The notes under the pieces were generated by a model. That model ran no database searches, was not told the DNA's origin, and saw only the letters and a list, made by a program, of their open reading frames with translations. From Mesorhizobium sp. (GTDB lineage Bacteria > Pseudomonadota > Alphaproteobacteria > Rhizobiales > Rhizobiaceae), in assembly GCA_004017275.1 (NCBI GenBank), contig SAKE01000019.1:1-64000 (forward strand): a stretch of 64,000 bases of DNA, given 5' to 3'. The translations under genes were made by a program, and so were the position numbers. Below are positions 1 to 8,669 of this stretch, piece after piece; position 1 is the first letter of the stretch, and every line of letters starts with the position of its first letter.

Positions 1-62
1 GCGGCATGCCTGGCGGCATGGGCGGCGGCGGCATGGGCGGCATGGGCGGCATGGATTTCTAA
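1..62 (+). CDS. groEL: GroEL chaperonin, C-terminal end (partial)
   Basis: Only the last 19 codons are inside the window. They encode the Gly-Met-rich tail typical of the 60-kDa chaperonin GroEL (repeated GGM units ending in MDF and a TAA stop at 60-62). In the family this flexible tail lies inside the folding cavity. The gene starts outside the window, so nothing can be said about its promoter or about a groES partner. Rhizobia usually carry several groEL copies, and this fragment does not show which one it is. Confidence 0.9.
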   Translation, partial: GMPGGMGGGGMGGMGGMDF

Positions 63-88
63 TCCAGCTCTGGCAGCTTTCGCAACGA

Positions 89-119
89 GAGGGCGGCATC
101 AATGCCGCCCTCTTTTTTT
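89..119 (+). terminator. Rho-independent terminator of groEL
   Basis: A perfect 11-bp stem (GAGGGCGGCAT, 89-99, paired with 102-112) with a minimal loop is followed directly by seven T residues (113-119). It begins 27 nt after the groEL stop codon. This is the best intrinsic terminator in the window. Confidence 0.93.
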
Positions 120-219
120 GCGAACCTCGGTCCGATGAACGATCGACGCCAACGCCGGCCATCGGCGTTAGGGCAACCTCAAAAGAACTGTCGAGTTGGT
201 TGCGCGCGGCTTTGCGTCA

Positions 220-1221
220 TCAGAGGCGCAAGGCGGTCGCGTGTGAGGATTGCGCGCTCCCATAGGCGGTTTCGGCATGTGCCTCGCCTTCGACATCGAC
301 ATTGCGGCCAAGCAGGAAATCGGCGGCTTTCGAGGCATGGCTTGCGGCGCGGAAGATGGCGCGGTTGTCCTCGCGCAAAACCGTCAGCCATGAGCCGATG
401 TAGTCGGCATGGCGCACGCTCGGCTCGATGCCGAGACTGCTGCAGATGAAGGCTGATGCGATTTCGGCGACCAGTTCCTCGCGCGCATAGGTGTTGGACC
501 CGAAGGAGCCGGACAGGTCGCGCGCGAGTCGCCTCGGGTGGCCGGTCCAGTGTCCAAGCTCGTGAAAGCAGGTCCGGTAATAGTCGATCTGGTGGAAGAA
601 AGCCGGCTGCGGCGGCACCTGTATGGTGTCGCTGCCGGGCATGTAGAAGGCGCGCTCGCCGCCGATGCGAAAATCAGCGCCGGTTGCATGAATGAGCGCC
701 TCGGCCTGCGGGACCATCTCGCGCTCAGGCAGAGGCTCGCCGGCGGCGTAAAGATGTTCGGGCAGATTATCGCACTGCGCGACATCGAAGACGGTGAAGC
801 GCTTCAGGAAGGGCACCGCCTGCGGTTCGTCGCCATCGGTGTCGGCGCGTTGCTTTTCGTTCTTGGGAACAAAGCGGTCAGCGTGAACGATGGTGGTGCC
901 GTGCTCGCCCTTCCTGACATTGCCGCCAAGCGAAAGCGCCTGCCGGAAGGTGAGCCAGTTCTGGCTGGGGAAACCGCGCTCGATGACCGCGCCCCACAGG
1001 ATCAGGATATTGATGCCGGAATATCGGCGCTGGGTGGCCGCATTCCGCGGCAGGCCGAGGCCTGTCCTTGCCCTGCCCCACGGCTTGACCCATGGCACGG
1101 TGCCGCGCTCCAGTTCGGCAATGATGCGGTCGGTGATTTCCTGATAAAGGCTGGCGCCGGTGCGCCCGCCACTGTCTGCGCCAGCCTGTCGGCTGCCGCA
1201 ACGTTTGTTGTTTGCACGCAT
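220..1221 (-). CDS. ardC: ArdC-type antirestriction protein with zincin-like metallopeptidase domain
   Basis: 333 residues. The N-terminal half resembles the ssDNA-binding domain of plasmid ArdC (Tyr-Gln-Glu-Ile-Thr near 27-30, PWVKPW at 43-48, GINILILW at 69-76). The C-terminal half is a zincin-like domain with the metal-binding motif HELGH at 220-224. ArdC proteins travel with conjugative plasmids and integrative elements and protect incoming DNA from host restriction. I chose the ATG at 1221 because GGAGG lies 8 nt upstream; an open frame to 1317 has no such support. It fits a mobile element and is preceded by a hairpin-rich leader. Confidence 0.88.
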   Translation of the reverse strand: MRANNKRCGSRQAGADSGGRTGASLYQEITDRIIAELERGTVPWVKPWGRARTGLGLPRNAATQRRYSGINILILWGAVIERGFPSQNWLTFRQALSLGGNVRKGEHGTTIVHADRFVPKNEKQRADTDGDEPQAVPFLKRFTVFDVAQCDNLPEHLYAAGEPLPEREMVPQAEALIHATGADFRIGGERAFYMPGSDTIQVPPQPAFFHQIDYYRTCFHELGHWTGHPRRLARDLSGSFGSNTYAREELVAEIASAFICSSLGIEPSVRHADYIGSWLTVLREDNRAIFRAASHASKAADFLLGRNVDVEGEAHAETAYGSAQSSHATALRL

Positions 1222-1759
1222 CGTGATGTCCTCCGCTCTACAATCGCGCGCCCTCCCCGGAAGCGGGGTGGGCGGCAAAAGCGACCGGAAAGGCCCGCCG
1301 TCGGAGGCGGACTGCATCAGCAGGACCGGAACGGAGTGGAGGACCCGAAAGCGACAAGCGAAGGGTTGCGGGACGCCGCGGCGGGCCTAGAAGGGAGTGC
1401 TGCCCACCCTGCGCCAGGGGGAAGGCCACAATAGAAAGACGCCGGCCGACAGGCCGGCGACCGTCAGCAGCCGAAGGCTGCCCCGCGCCAGGGGGCGATG
1501 CCGCAGGGCCAAGACCGCCTGAGCTTGCCGAAGAAAAGCGGGCTCGGTTCACGAGCACCCGGCCAGCGACTTCAGGCGCGGGCGCTCAGGATTGTTGTTG
1601 GCGCCCACGGCAGCTGGATGACCGCAACAAGATTACGAGGAGCGACAGCAAAGCCAGCTGCCACAAACGGCACGCTCCGGCAACAACAGCGTGGCCGGTC
1701 TACAGATGCTGCCCCGCACGAGAGCCAGCACGCTTTGAGCGCGCATCGGCGATGCAAGC
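1222..1759. other. Hairpin-rich, GC-rich leader upstream of ardC; no gene seen
   Basis: I see no convincing coding sequence. The stretch carries short perfect stem-loops: CCCTG/CAGGG around CGC (1407-1419), GCCGGCC/GGCCGGC around GACA (1441-1458) and GCAGCC/GGCTGC around GAA (1467-1481). A second copy of the CGCCAGGGGG motif follows near 1486-1495. They precede ardC on the minus strand and could belong to an mRNA leader or a transfer-related site; the function is unknown. Confidence 0.5.
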
Positions 1760-2350
1760 GTTGCAAGCTGGCCATGTCCACAAGGTCGGCGACCACTATA
1801 TCGCCGACCACCAACGCGGGCGTACCGTCTAAGTGCAGACCTTTCGCGAGTGCGCGGACCGCGCATTTCATCTGCGATGGCCGGATCTTGCATTCCCGCT
1901 TGAGCTGCTCAACGTCAAGGCCTACACGCGCTGCGATCTTGAGAGTGACCCTTCAACTGGGGGAAATCATAAGGGCGCGGTGGAATTCGTCGAACTTTCC
2001 CTGTTTTCTCGAGGCGAGTGCGGCGAAGGCTGGGAATTGGGAATCCGGTCCCAGGACCGGGAACTGTTTGATCACAAGCTTCAGATTGGGTTCATGCTTG
2101 AAGGCTTTTTGGTAGTTGATATCAGCCAGTCTGCAATGCGGACAGTTGTGGTAGTCATTGAATATGACCAGAACGGCATCGCCTTGCGGGTTGCCGGCGA
2201 TTGGCGAAGGAGATCGTTGTCGAATGCGCCGCTCCACTTTTGCCTGTCGGTCGACCACGCCTGCCGGTGCAGGTTCGCGCTATATTGGCTCGCCAGCAAG
2301 GCGAGGAGTAAAAGAAGAGCTGCGACAGTGATGGCAGTCGGCTTAGACAT
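1760..2350 (-). pseudogene. Broken DsbA-family thiol:disulfide oxidoreductase
   Basis: The pieces of a periplasmic DsbA-like thioredoxin-fold protein lie in order but in different frames. An ATG at 2350 behind a GGAG site starts an N-terminal membrane anchor or signal (a run of Leu and Ala). The next frame carries the redox-active motif CPHC in a FNDYHNCPHC context and the following helical domain. A third frame holds the C-terminal strand with the cis-Pro (DGTPALVVGD). At least two or three frameshifts separate the pieces, so a working protein is unlikely. It belongs to a zone of decayed genes. Confidence 0.8.
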
Positions 2351-2408
2351 GAGTCTCCAATCCATGGACGGCGTGGCAGCAACGGCCGCCTTTTTGGTGT
2401 AAAATGGG

Positions 2409-3611
2409 TCAGTTTTGATCGTGCCCCGCAGTTGCTACAGGCGCACAGGTGCCGGTGCGATCTGGCGGTTTCTCAAATACGGCTTTGCGCCATCGGGTCC
2501 ACCCCAATAGCTGAGCGTCGTTCGCACGGGGAATTGTGTTCACCACGCCGGGCGACTTGACCGTCCACCGCCGGAGCGCTGAACGGTCCGCTAGTGAGGC
2601 GCTCCCCGAATCGTCGTTTATCCCGCTCGCCCCGGACCGGGTGACAGCCAGCGTTGCCGCTACGCTGCGGAGAAAAACCGTCAGCGCGTGGCATTCGGAC
2701 ATAAGCTGATCGACGCCAAGAATAAGCCCCACGGAGGTGACCGGTGCGGCCGGAACAAGAAAGAGCGTTGCAGCCATTGTGACGAGGCCTGCACCGGTAA
2801 TGCGGGTTGTTCCGTTCGAAGGGAACAATGCGACAAACAGCATGAGGATCCGGCAGCCGATCGGGAGATCAGTTTTCGTCGCTTGGGCGATGAAAAGGGC
2901 GGCGAGCATCATATTCGTGCCGTCCAGATTGAATGGAATGAGACCCACGACCGAATGCGTGGCGCCGGCCCTTTCCATCTTCTCCATGAGCGAGGCCAGC
3001 GCGGCCTCTGAGGAGGACATTGCGAGCAGCAGCTCGTCCTTGATGTATCGGACGAGAGAGAAGAGCGAGCGGCCGTTGTAGCGGCAGACCGCGCCGAACA
3101 GGACCGAGAGGAACAAGACTTGCAGGATGTCGCCTTCCGCGAAGGCATTGGCAATCGTTGACGGGATGATGTTCATCAGGAAGCTGGTCACGGACTGCTC
3201 GTGAGCCGTGGCCACATAGCCCTTAACGGCTTGGACATCGAGCGAGGCCGGATCGATGTTGAGGCCGGCGCCAGGCTGAACGATATTCGCGACAATCAGC
3301 CCGACAACAAAAGCGAGCGTCGAAAAGGTGAGAAAATAGACCATCGCCTTGGCGGCAACTCGGCCGACCTTCTGCAGATCGCTCATGCCGGCAATGCCGG
3401 TCGCCATTGTCAGGAAGATGACAGGTACGGTGATTATCTTGACGACATCGACGAAGGCATCGCCGAGCGGCTTCAGGCTGTGGCCGGTCTCCAAATGGAA
3501 ATAGCCGATTGCGGCACCCAGGATTATGGCGGCAAGTACCTGCACGTAGGTCCGGGCAAAATGGCGCTTGCGGGGCGCTGCGATCGCGCGGGGAACTCTT
3601 GGAACCAACAC
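2409..3611 (-). pseudogene. dctA: C4-dicarboxylate transporter DctA, internally deleted
   Basis: DctA imports succinate, malate and fumarate and feeds bacteroids in nodules. This frame keeps DctA motifs (TVPVIFLTMATGIAGM, SSSEAAL, FNLDGTN, SLMEKMERAG, MSECHALT) but has only 400 codons against about 440-450 usual. Roughly 70 residues between LSVLFG and VCRYNG are missing, with further small losses (the TGYS segment before FNLDG, and GT before SSSE). The C-terminus after SVAAT no longer resembles DctA. The likely start is GTG at 3611, since AAGGAGAGAG lies just upstream. All losses keep the frame open, yet key transmembrane and substrate-site segments are gone. A sigma-54 promoter lies 83 bp upstream. 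Confidence 0.75.
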
Positions 3612-3693
3612 CGTCTCTCTCCTTGACCGGATCGGGGTGGGGCTCCTCCCTCTCCCATGCAGTGCTCCGGTCGAACGCTGCGCCCACTTCGGC

Positions 3694-3708
3694 GCAAACG
3701 ATGTGCCA
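3694..3708 (-). promoter_or_regulatory. Sigma-54 (-24/-12) promoter of dctA
   Basis: On the minus strand the element reads TGGCAC-N5-TTGC, a full match to the RpoN consensus (GG and GC dinucleotides with the canonical spacing). It lies 83 bp upstream of the GTG start of the dctA remnant. In rhizobia dctA is normally transcribed by RpoN with DctD or NifA. I did not find a clear activator site upstream. Confidence 0.82.
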
Positions 3709-4315
3709 AATAGCAAAGAGGGGAAAACGCGCAGGACCTCACGCAATGCTTGCGATTCGCTCTCCCACACTCGTGCAGTGGTTGCCTGTCGCAACTATGG
3801 AAGGGTCGATTCTTGGGAACTCCAAAGGCCGCTCTTTGCGTCGAGCAGCTTGGCTGCCTGGAAGGTTCCCTCTTTGCCTTGCGGTCTGCGAGCTGAGTCC
3901 AGATCGTCATCATTTGGCTGCGCGCCGCACGGGGCTCGAAAGATTCAATCGAGGACGGGTCCTCTTGGAAAACGGGGGCAGCGTTGGTCAAGCCCTTCCA
4001 CCCTGCTGTCCCAATGGTGTTCAGAAGCTCAGTTCACGATCAAGCGATGGATCAGCGTCATCTGGCGTTTGCGCCATCGCGGCGGCGTTGCAACGGGTCT
4101 GCCAAAGATGAGAAGGCCGCGAGGCAGGGTCCGAGACCTAGACTCCAACCTCATAGCGCGCTCGGCTCGCGTTCGGAAGGTTCGAACCGCAGCACGATCA
4201 GGTGGCGACACCGTTGGTCGGAACCGGAACCCGACGAATGATCGTTCGTGACCGACATCTGTGAACAAGCAGTATGTGTCATTGCAATCACCACCCGTTG
4301 CGCGGAAATGCCCAT
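3709..4315. other. Intergenic stretch without a recognised gene
   Basis: About 600 bp upstream of the dctA promoter. Short open frames exist on both strands, but none has a recognisable domain or a convincing ribosome site. Any activator binding sites for the dctA promoter would be expected in the first 100-150 bp. Confidence 0.4.
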
Positions 4316-4705
4316 ATGGCCGTGAATGAACTGGATTTGGTGATTTTCCAGATGGCGGTGGAAAGCGTCCGCTTGCTCTCTTCAAGCTTTGATGAGAAGG
4401 CGGCTGAGATAGCCACGAGGAGCCGTGGTAGCCTTCTTTTTGACGTGCGGGTGGACGGTGACCTGGAGGTCCAGCGAGTCGCAGCCATTGGATATCCAGG
4501 CGACAAGATCGGTGTGGTGGCATTGGACCGAGAGGGCCTTGTTAGCTGTTGTTGCCTAGTCAATGGCACCTTCTCACCTTTCATTGCACCGTTGGAGAAC
4601 TGGACCAGCATGCCCCTTTCGATGCAGGCCCAGATCGATGTCACAGGCTATGCGAGGCTCCTTCTGGCCGCCTTGCGAAATGCTGGACATATGCTGGACA
4701 GGTAG
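4316..4705 (+). CDS. Conserved-looking hypothetical protein
   Basis: 129 residues, acidic to neutral, without signal peptide or membrane segment. The frame opens further upstream (4274), but ATG 4316 (MAVNELDLVIF) gives the more protein-like N-terminus. The middle (residues 30-85) alternates short hydrophobic strands with charged turns, and the C-terminus is helical (QAQIDVTGYARLLLAALRNAG). I do not recognise a family. It stands alone between decayed genes; no regulatory site was found. Confidence 0.5.
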   Translation: MAVNELDLVIFQMAVESVRLLSSSFDEKAAEIATRSRGSLLFDVRVDGDLEVQRVAAIGYPGDKIGVVALDREGLVSCCCLVNGTFSPFIAPLENWTSMPLSMQAQIDVTGYARLLLAALRNAGHMLDR

Positions 4706-4894
4706 CATCGCGATGATGTCTGTGATGAGATGGTGCAAACGGCTGGATGAGGCGATCGCTTGCTGGCAGCTTTGGCAACAAAGCGATCGGTGAGTTCGCA
4801 ATGCTGGAACACGTCCTTTAGACTCTGCAGTTAAGTTAGCGGACTACCATCTGACGAATGCCCTCTGACAGTCTGCATGGCGCGGCATGCCCTC

Positions 4895-5140
4895 TTAGGA
4901 ATGCAGCCGTGGTTCTACACCATCGGCTGTTTTTGTGTCGAAGGCGACGGGCACGCCATGAACGAAGGAAGCGGCCGCCAACAGTTCCTCCAACTCGCGG
5001 TCGGTGGCCTTGCATGCCGGCATTAGTGTTCGGATGGCGCGGATCGCCTGCGCCATGGAGAGAAAGCGGACCCTTCCCCTGGAAAGGACATAGGCTTCTG
5101 CGGCTTTTTCGACGGTGACGGTGTGAAACGAATTGGTCAT
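4895..5140 (-). CDS. Small hypothetical protein
   Basis: 81 residues (MTNSFHTVTVEKAAEAYVL at the N-terminus) with a mainly helical character and no membrane segment or signal. The start at 5140 is supported by GGGAGGA 7-8 nt upstream. I cannot assign a domain. Its regular composition and good ribosome site make it more credible than the many shadow frames around it. Confidence 0.55.
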   Translation of the reverse strand: MTNSFHTVTVEKAAEAYVLSRGRVRFLSMAQAIRAIRTLMPACKATDRELEELLAAASFVHGVPVAFDTKTADGVEPRLHS

Positions 5141-5314
5141 GACGAATTCCTCCCTGAACCCTGACCAACCCGACTTATGGCACGAATTCGACCGCCTTCA
5201 AGCCTATGTCCGATTGCGGACAATAGCTGCGATTCGTTCAAAACCGCTGATGCTTTTGGGCGACCTGGTGAGGGGCAAGGAGACGTCGGCTGAACCCGTT
5301 TCAACCGACATGCT

Positions 5315-6040
5315 TCAGGCAGCGGCCAGGCCGAAATAACGCTGCTCCTCCTTGTCATAAGCGCCATGTGTGAGCTTTATCAATCCGGCACGGTCGATGA
5401 TCGTGATCTCGCCGCGCTTGGCGTGCACCAGTCCTCGATACTCAAGCATTTGCAGGGCCGTGGTGACCCCGGGCGGTGGGCGCGAGCATGGTCGCCAGAA
5501 ATTCATGCGTCGGGAGGATCTTATCTCCTTCCGCACGGTCGTGGACCATCAGCTGCCAGCGGGCCAGCCGTTCTTCGATCTTGGAGTGGCCATTGACCAG
5601 TGCCGTCCGGCATGATTGGACGAGGAACGCGTGGGCATAATCCAGCACTGAGGTGCGAAGCGACGGGCTAATCGCAGGGCGAAGGTTTTCAACCGGCAGG
5701 CGCCAGGTAGTGCTTTCCTTTCCGAGAATGACGGCAATTCCTTTCATCCCGTCATAGCCGACAATGCCGACTTCACCTTGCCGCCCGCCGGTCATGGTGG
5801 CGACCACCGACGCGATGCCCCTCTCGGGAAAATATACGTTCTTGATCGGCTGATGCGCGACCTCCAACTGGTCCTTGATGCCCGGTTCGACGTGATGCAG
5901 CGATGGTCGCAAAAGCGCGAAGTCCTGCGGGGTGAGGGCTTCAGCACCTGGTCGCGAAAGAGGGATCGGGCAAGGCTCTCTTCCAACGGGGCAAGAGCGC
6001 GTACGTCTTACTGTCGGCTGCACCGAAGTAAATGCCGGCC
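5315..6040 (-). pseudogene. Broken Crp/Fnr-family transcription regulator
   Basis: The gene reads as a cyclic-nucleotide-binding-type regulator when frames are joined. The effector domain (TPQDFALLRPSLHHVEPG, then VYFPERGIASVVATM and GRQGEVGIVGYDGM) is in one frame. The helix-turn-helix (LPTHEFLATML, then GVTTALQMLEYRGLV) and the tail with KRGEITIIDRAGL continue in another frame from about 5470. A further shift separates the first residues. With at least two frameshifts, one inside the DNA-binding helix, it is probably non-functional. I cannot tell its former target. Confidence 0.8.
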
Positions 6041-6511
6041 GATGCCAAAGCATAGGCTTCGAAACGCGCGATTGCAAAGCCCTGTCGGGGCAGTGCAGTC
6101 ATGCTAGAAGTCGCGCCGCCTACGATAGGCAGCGGATGACATGATTCCCTTCTGCGGCGGCCACCAAGAACGGCTCGGGCACGCTTTAATCGTTCATACA
6201 CAAGCTCGCAGGAATGTAAGCAGCGGAACAATCGGGTGATTCGTACCGCCCTGCCCTTTCAGAGATCAAGTCATTGGACGTCAATTCGGCTGGAACGCCT
6301 CGTCGAACGGCCCAGGAAAATGCAGCCGGATGAGCAATGGTGGTTCACCTTATGTGCGGTCCCGGATATGCGGTCCGGCGGCTCATCTCCCAATAGCTTG
6401 TCGATGGGGAAGTGGAACTCGTCATGTCGCCGCGAACCGTCACCGCGCTAGCGGGGCTCTTTTGAAGACGCCGGTGTTTTTCTTTGTGGAACTGAATCTG
6501 TGAGGTGATTG
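6041..6511. other. Intergenic stretch, nothing recognised
   Basis: About 470 bp between the broken crp/fnr gene and the small gene at 6512. Frames are short and mutually overlapping; no promoter, repeat or RNA gene stands out. Confidence 0.4.
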
Positions 6512-6760
6512 ATGCATGAATCAAACATTTGCGTATTTCCGCTGCATCGGCGACGTATATTGGTCGAAAGTATCGCCCAGGCCCTCGAGACCAAGAACGG
6601 CGAGGCGGCGAGTGCGTTCTGGCGCTGTGCTGCCAAGAAAATGCTCATTCAATTGTCCGATGTAGGAATTGCGCCAGAGCTCGCTGCGCAGGAGGTTGGA
6701 AGCCTTCTTCATGCGGTCTTGGACGACATGGCCAACCGAACGGTAATGCACAAAGCATAG
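6512..6760 (+). CDS. Small DUF6074-like protein
   Basis: 82 residues. The layout, a short N-terminal strand (VFPLHRRRILVESIAQALE) and then a helical part with AASAFWRCAAKKMLIQL, resembles small rhizobial proteins grouped as DUF6074, whose function is unknown. I recognised this from general pattern only. ATG 6512 is preferred over the TTG just before it; AGGTG lies upstream at suitable spacing. No neighbour suggests a role. Confidence 0.55.
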   Translation: MHESNICVFPLHRRRILVESIAQALETKNGEAASAFWRCAAKKMLIQLSDVGIAPELAAQEVGSLLHAVLDDMANRTVMHKA

Positions 6761-7126
6761 GCTCGGGCGCTGTTGGACCGCGCGTCAGCTCGGGTCCTTA
6801 TCAGGGGACTGCTCCGACTGGCCGACGGTCCGGCCAAACCGGCATACCGGCAAAGGTTTGAGGTTGCGATCGCTCACGGCGGCCGGTCCAATATTCTAAG
6901 ACGACCTCAGAAGCCACGTTGGCTTCTTTGGACGAAGCGGAGGGGCGCCATTTTGGCGTGCTCACGCTGGACTGCGGGTTGCGCCTACGGAAATCCAAAG
7001 TCCGGCCGCGCGAGCCAATCGACCGGAACAGTCGAAAGCTCGTGGGGGCGGGTCCGCTCACCCTCACGGCGGCGGTGGCGGCCGTGAGCAGACTTAACTC
7101 AAGTCACGGCTGAGCATCCGCAGGCG
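6761..7126. other. Intergenic stretch, nothing recognised
   Basis: About 365 bp between the small gene ending at 6760 and the 3' end of the luxI-type gene. No credible coding frame or terminator with a T-run was found. Confidence 0.4.
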
Positions 7127-7759
7127 CTATGCCGATTGGATGAGAACTGGTTGCCACAACACCGGCCCGTTGAGGCGTCCCCTCCAGCGGATGCGCAAGA
7201 GACTGGCGTAGGAAATATCGAGGAAGCCGGCGACTGCCTCGGTGTTGCCGACCTGCTTGGGCTGTCCGATACGTGACAACGGCCAGGTGGCGAGACGAAG
7301 GATCCTTTCGATGCGCGTATCTGTCACCGTTACGATCCCGGAGAGATTGTTGGCCAAGCCGAATTCGATGATCCCCGCGAAGAGCTCGTAGGTTGCTTGG
7401 GCCAGGCCGCCAGCTGCCTTCGGCGCTGTCGCAGGGAGATCGAGCGCGAAACGACTACTCTCCCAGATATCGGCACTCGCAGGGACCACCATCTCATCCA
7501 GCAGCGTCGGAAACGTATCGCGCAACATTGTCGGTCCGGTGGTCGGCAAAAGGCGGACGCAGCCGCAAGTTCGCCAATCGGACCCCTTGAGAAGCAGGTA
7601 GACGGGGTTCAGGCTGTCAAACGGGTCCGTTTCCATTTCGCCTTCGGTCTGCACTTCCCAATCGAGCCGCTTCTTGAAAACCCGATACCTAAGTCCGTGC
7701 ATTTCCTTGAGTTCGCTCGCAAACTCGGCGTAGCAGTCGGGTGTTATCAGCTGCATCAT
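7127..7759 (-). CDS. traI: LuxI-family acyl-homoserine-lactone synthase (TraI-like)
   Basis: 210 residues. LuxI enzymes make acyl-homoserine-lactone signals from SAM and acyl-ACP. Conserved family residues are visible: Arg24 (LRYRVF), Phe28, Trp34 (RLDW), the acidic DPFDSLNPVYLL strand, CVRLLPTTGPTMLRDTFP and an E-S-SRFAL motif. ATG 7759 (with a second ATG at 7756) has GGAG 7 nt upstream. The gene lies 92 bp behind a luxR-type gene on the same strand. On Mesorhizobium symbiosis islands TraR/TraI pairs control excision and transfer of the element; that role here is inferred. Confidence 0.88.
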   Translation of the reverse strand: MMQLITPDCYAEFASELKEMHGLRYRVFKKRLDWEVQTEGEMETDPFDSLNPVYLLLKGSDWRTCGCVRLLPTTGPTMLRDTFPTLLDEMVVPASADIWESSRFALDLPATAPKAAGGLAQATYELFAGIIEFGLANNLSGIVTVTDTRIERILRLATWPLSRIGQPKQVGNTEAVAGFLDISYASLLRIRWRGRLNGPVLWQPVLIQSA

Positions 7760-7819
7760 TGTCGTCTCCGTGCGGGATGTGTCCACGCAATCGAAGGGCA
7801 AAGCCGTCATGAATGCAGC

Positions 7820-7835
7820 CTGTAGACCTTTACAG
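7820..7835. promoter_or_regulatory. Candidate lux/tra box upstream of luxI
   Basis: CTGTA-N6-TACAG forms an inverted repeat 61 bp upstream of the luxI start, inside the luxR-luxI gap. Arm length and spacing suit a LuxR-type operator, but the symmetry covers only five base pairs per side plus one inner pair. Confidence 0.4.
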
Positions 7836-7851
7836 CTAGACTTGGAGAGGA

Positions 7852-8571
7852 TCAGGATCTCGCCCGAGCAGCCATCCGCACTACGGCCTGGTTGATGGTT
7901 CGCACGCCAAGCTTCGCCTTGGCGTTTTCCTGATGGAAGGTCACGGTGCGTTTCGAGACACCGAGAATCTGGCTGATATCCCAGGCCGACTTGCCGCACG
8001 CCGCCCATTTCAGGCACTCGAACTCCCGCCGGGTGAGCGTTATGCCATCTACCACGCAATCTTCGGCGAGCCTGCGCCGGGCATGGATATGAACGTTGAT
8101 CGCAACCAGTTGCATTGCTTTTTCGTAGCGCGTCAGCGACCTCAGAAATGGCGGATGCGCCTCGTTGGAGGCGAAGGTCAGTGCGGCGAACCGGCCGCGA
8201 TGATCATGCATCGACATGGTCAGTCCGCCGCGAATGCCGAACTCAGCTGCTTTTTCCAGGACTTCCTGCTGAGAGGTCGGCAAATAACGGTGATCGCGGT
8301 CCACACCCCAGTCGAAGGTATCCCAGCCCCGCAGTCCCCGCAGGATCACGGGATCCACGCTGTGGTAGCGCTGTTGCAGGTAATGTGATGTCCATGATGA
8401 TGGATAATTCGAGATCAATCGCGGCCTGTCGCCGGAAGCGGATGGGTAGGTGAAATAAGCGAAGAGCGGAAAGTCGAACCCGGCTGCGGCGGACGCCATT
8501 GCCTCATGGAGATCGACGGCATCGACGCTTGCAGAGAGTTGCTCGACCAAGGTTTCAAATACGCGATGCAT
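7852..8571 (-). CDS. traR: LuxR-family quorum-sensing regulator (TraR-like)
   Basis: 239 residues with the two-domain LuxR layout. The N-terminal autoinducer-binding domain (about 15-160) shows family landmarks (FAYFTYP, SNYPSSWTSHYLQQRYHSVDPVI, FDWGVDRDH, GGLTMSMHDHRGRFAAL). The C-terminal GerE-type helix-turn-helix spans about 172-235 (LTRREFECLKWAACGKSAWDISQILGVS). It is followed by the luxI-type gene, so signal maker and receptor are paired. The ribosome site is weak. The likely function is signal-dependent activation of luxI and of transfer genes, by analogy with TraR. Confidence 0.87.
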   Translation of the reverse strand: MHRVFETLVEQLSASVDAVDLHEAMASAAAGFDFPLFAYFTYPSASGDRPRLISNYPSSWTSHYLQQRYHSVDPVILRGLRGWDTFDWGVDRDHRYLPTSQQEVLEKAAEFGIRGGLTMSMHDHRGRFAALTFASNEAHPPFLRSLTRYEKAMQLVAINVHIHARRRLAEDCVVDGITLTRREFECLKWAACGKSAWDISQILGVSKRTVTFHQENAKAKLGVRTINQAVVRMAARARS

Positions 8572-8669
8572 CTGCGCTTAGCGTACCTCGCGGAGGTTGC
8601 TGGAAGCCGACGGAGACGTGGTTCTAAATGATGGCCTGTCCCTGCAGGGCATACGACGCGCCGCCGTCA

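Noticed and set aside
151..169. AACGCCG/CGGCGTT hairpin downstream of ardC as terminator
   Set aside because: The stem is short and no T-run follows on the minus strand; it is too weak to call.
538..1434. Long plus-strand open frame of 298 codons
   Set aside because: It is the antisense shadow of ardC, created by high GC content; the minus-strand protein has the HELGH motif and a good ribosome site.
3568..4251. Plus-strand frame of 227 codons over the dctA promoter
   Set aside because: No recognisable domain, Arg/Ser-rich shadow composition, and it runs across the sigma-54 promoter and dctA start.
5133..5339. Plus-strand frame of 68 codons overlapping the start of the small minus-strand gene at 5140
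   Set aside because: It has no ribosome site, its start overlaps the better-supported divergent gene, and it shows no domain. Composition alone is protein-like, so it remains possible but unsupported.
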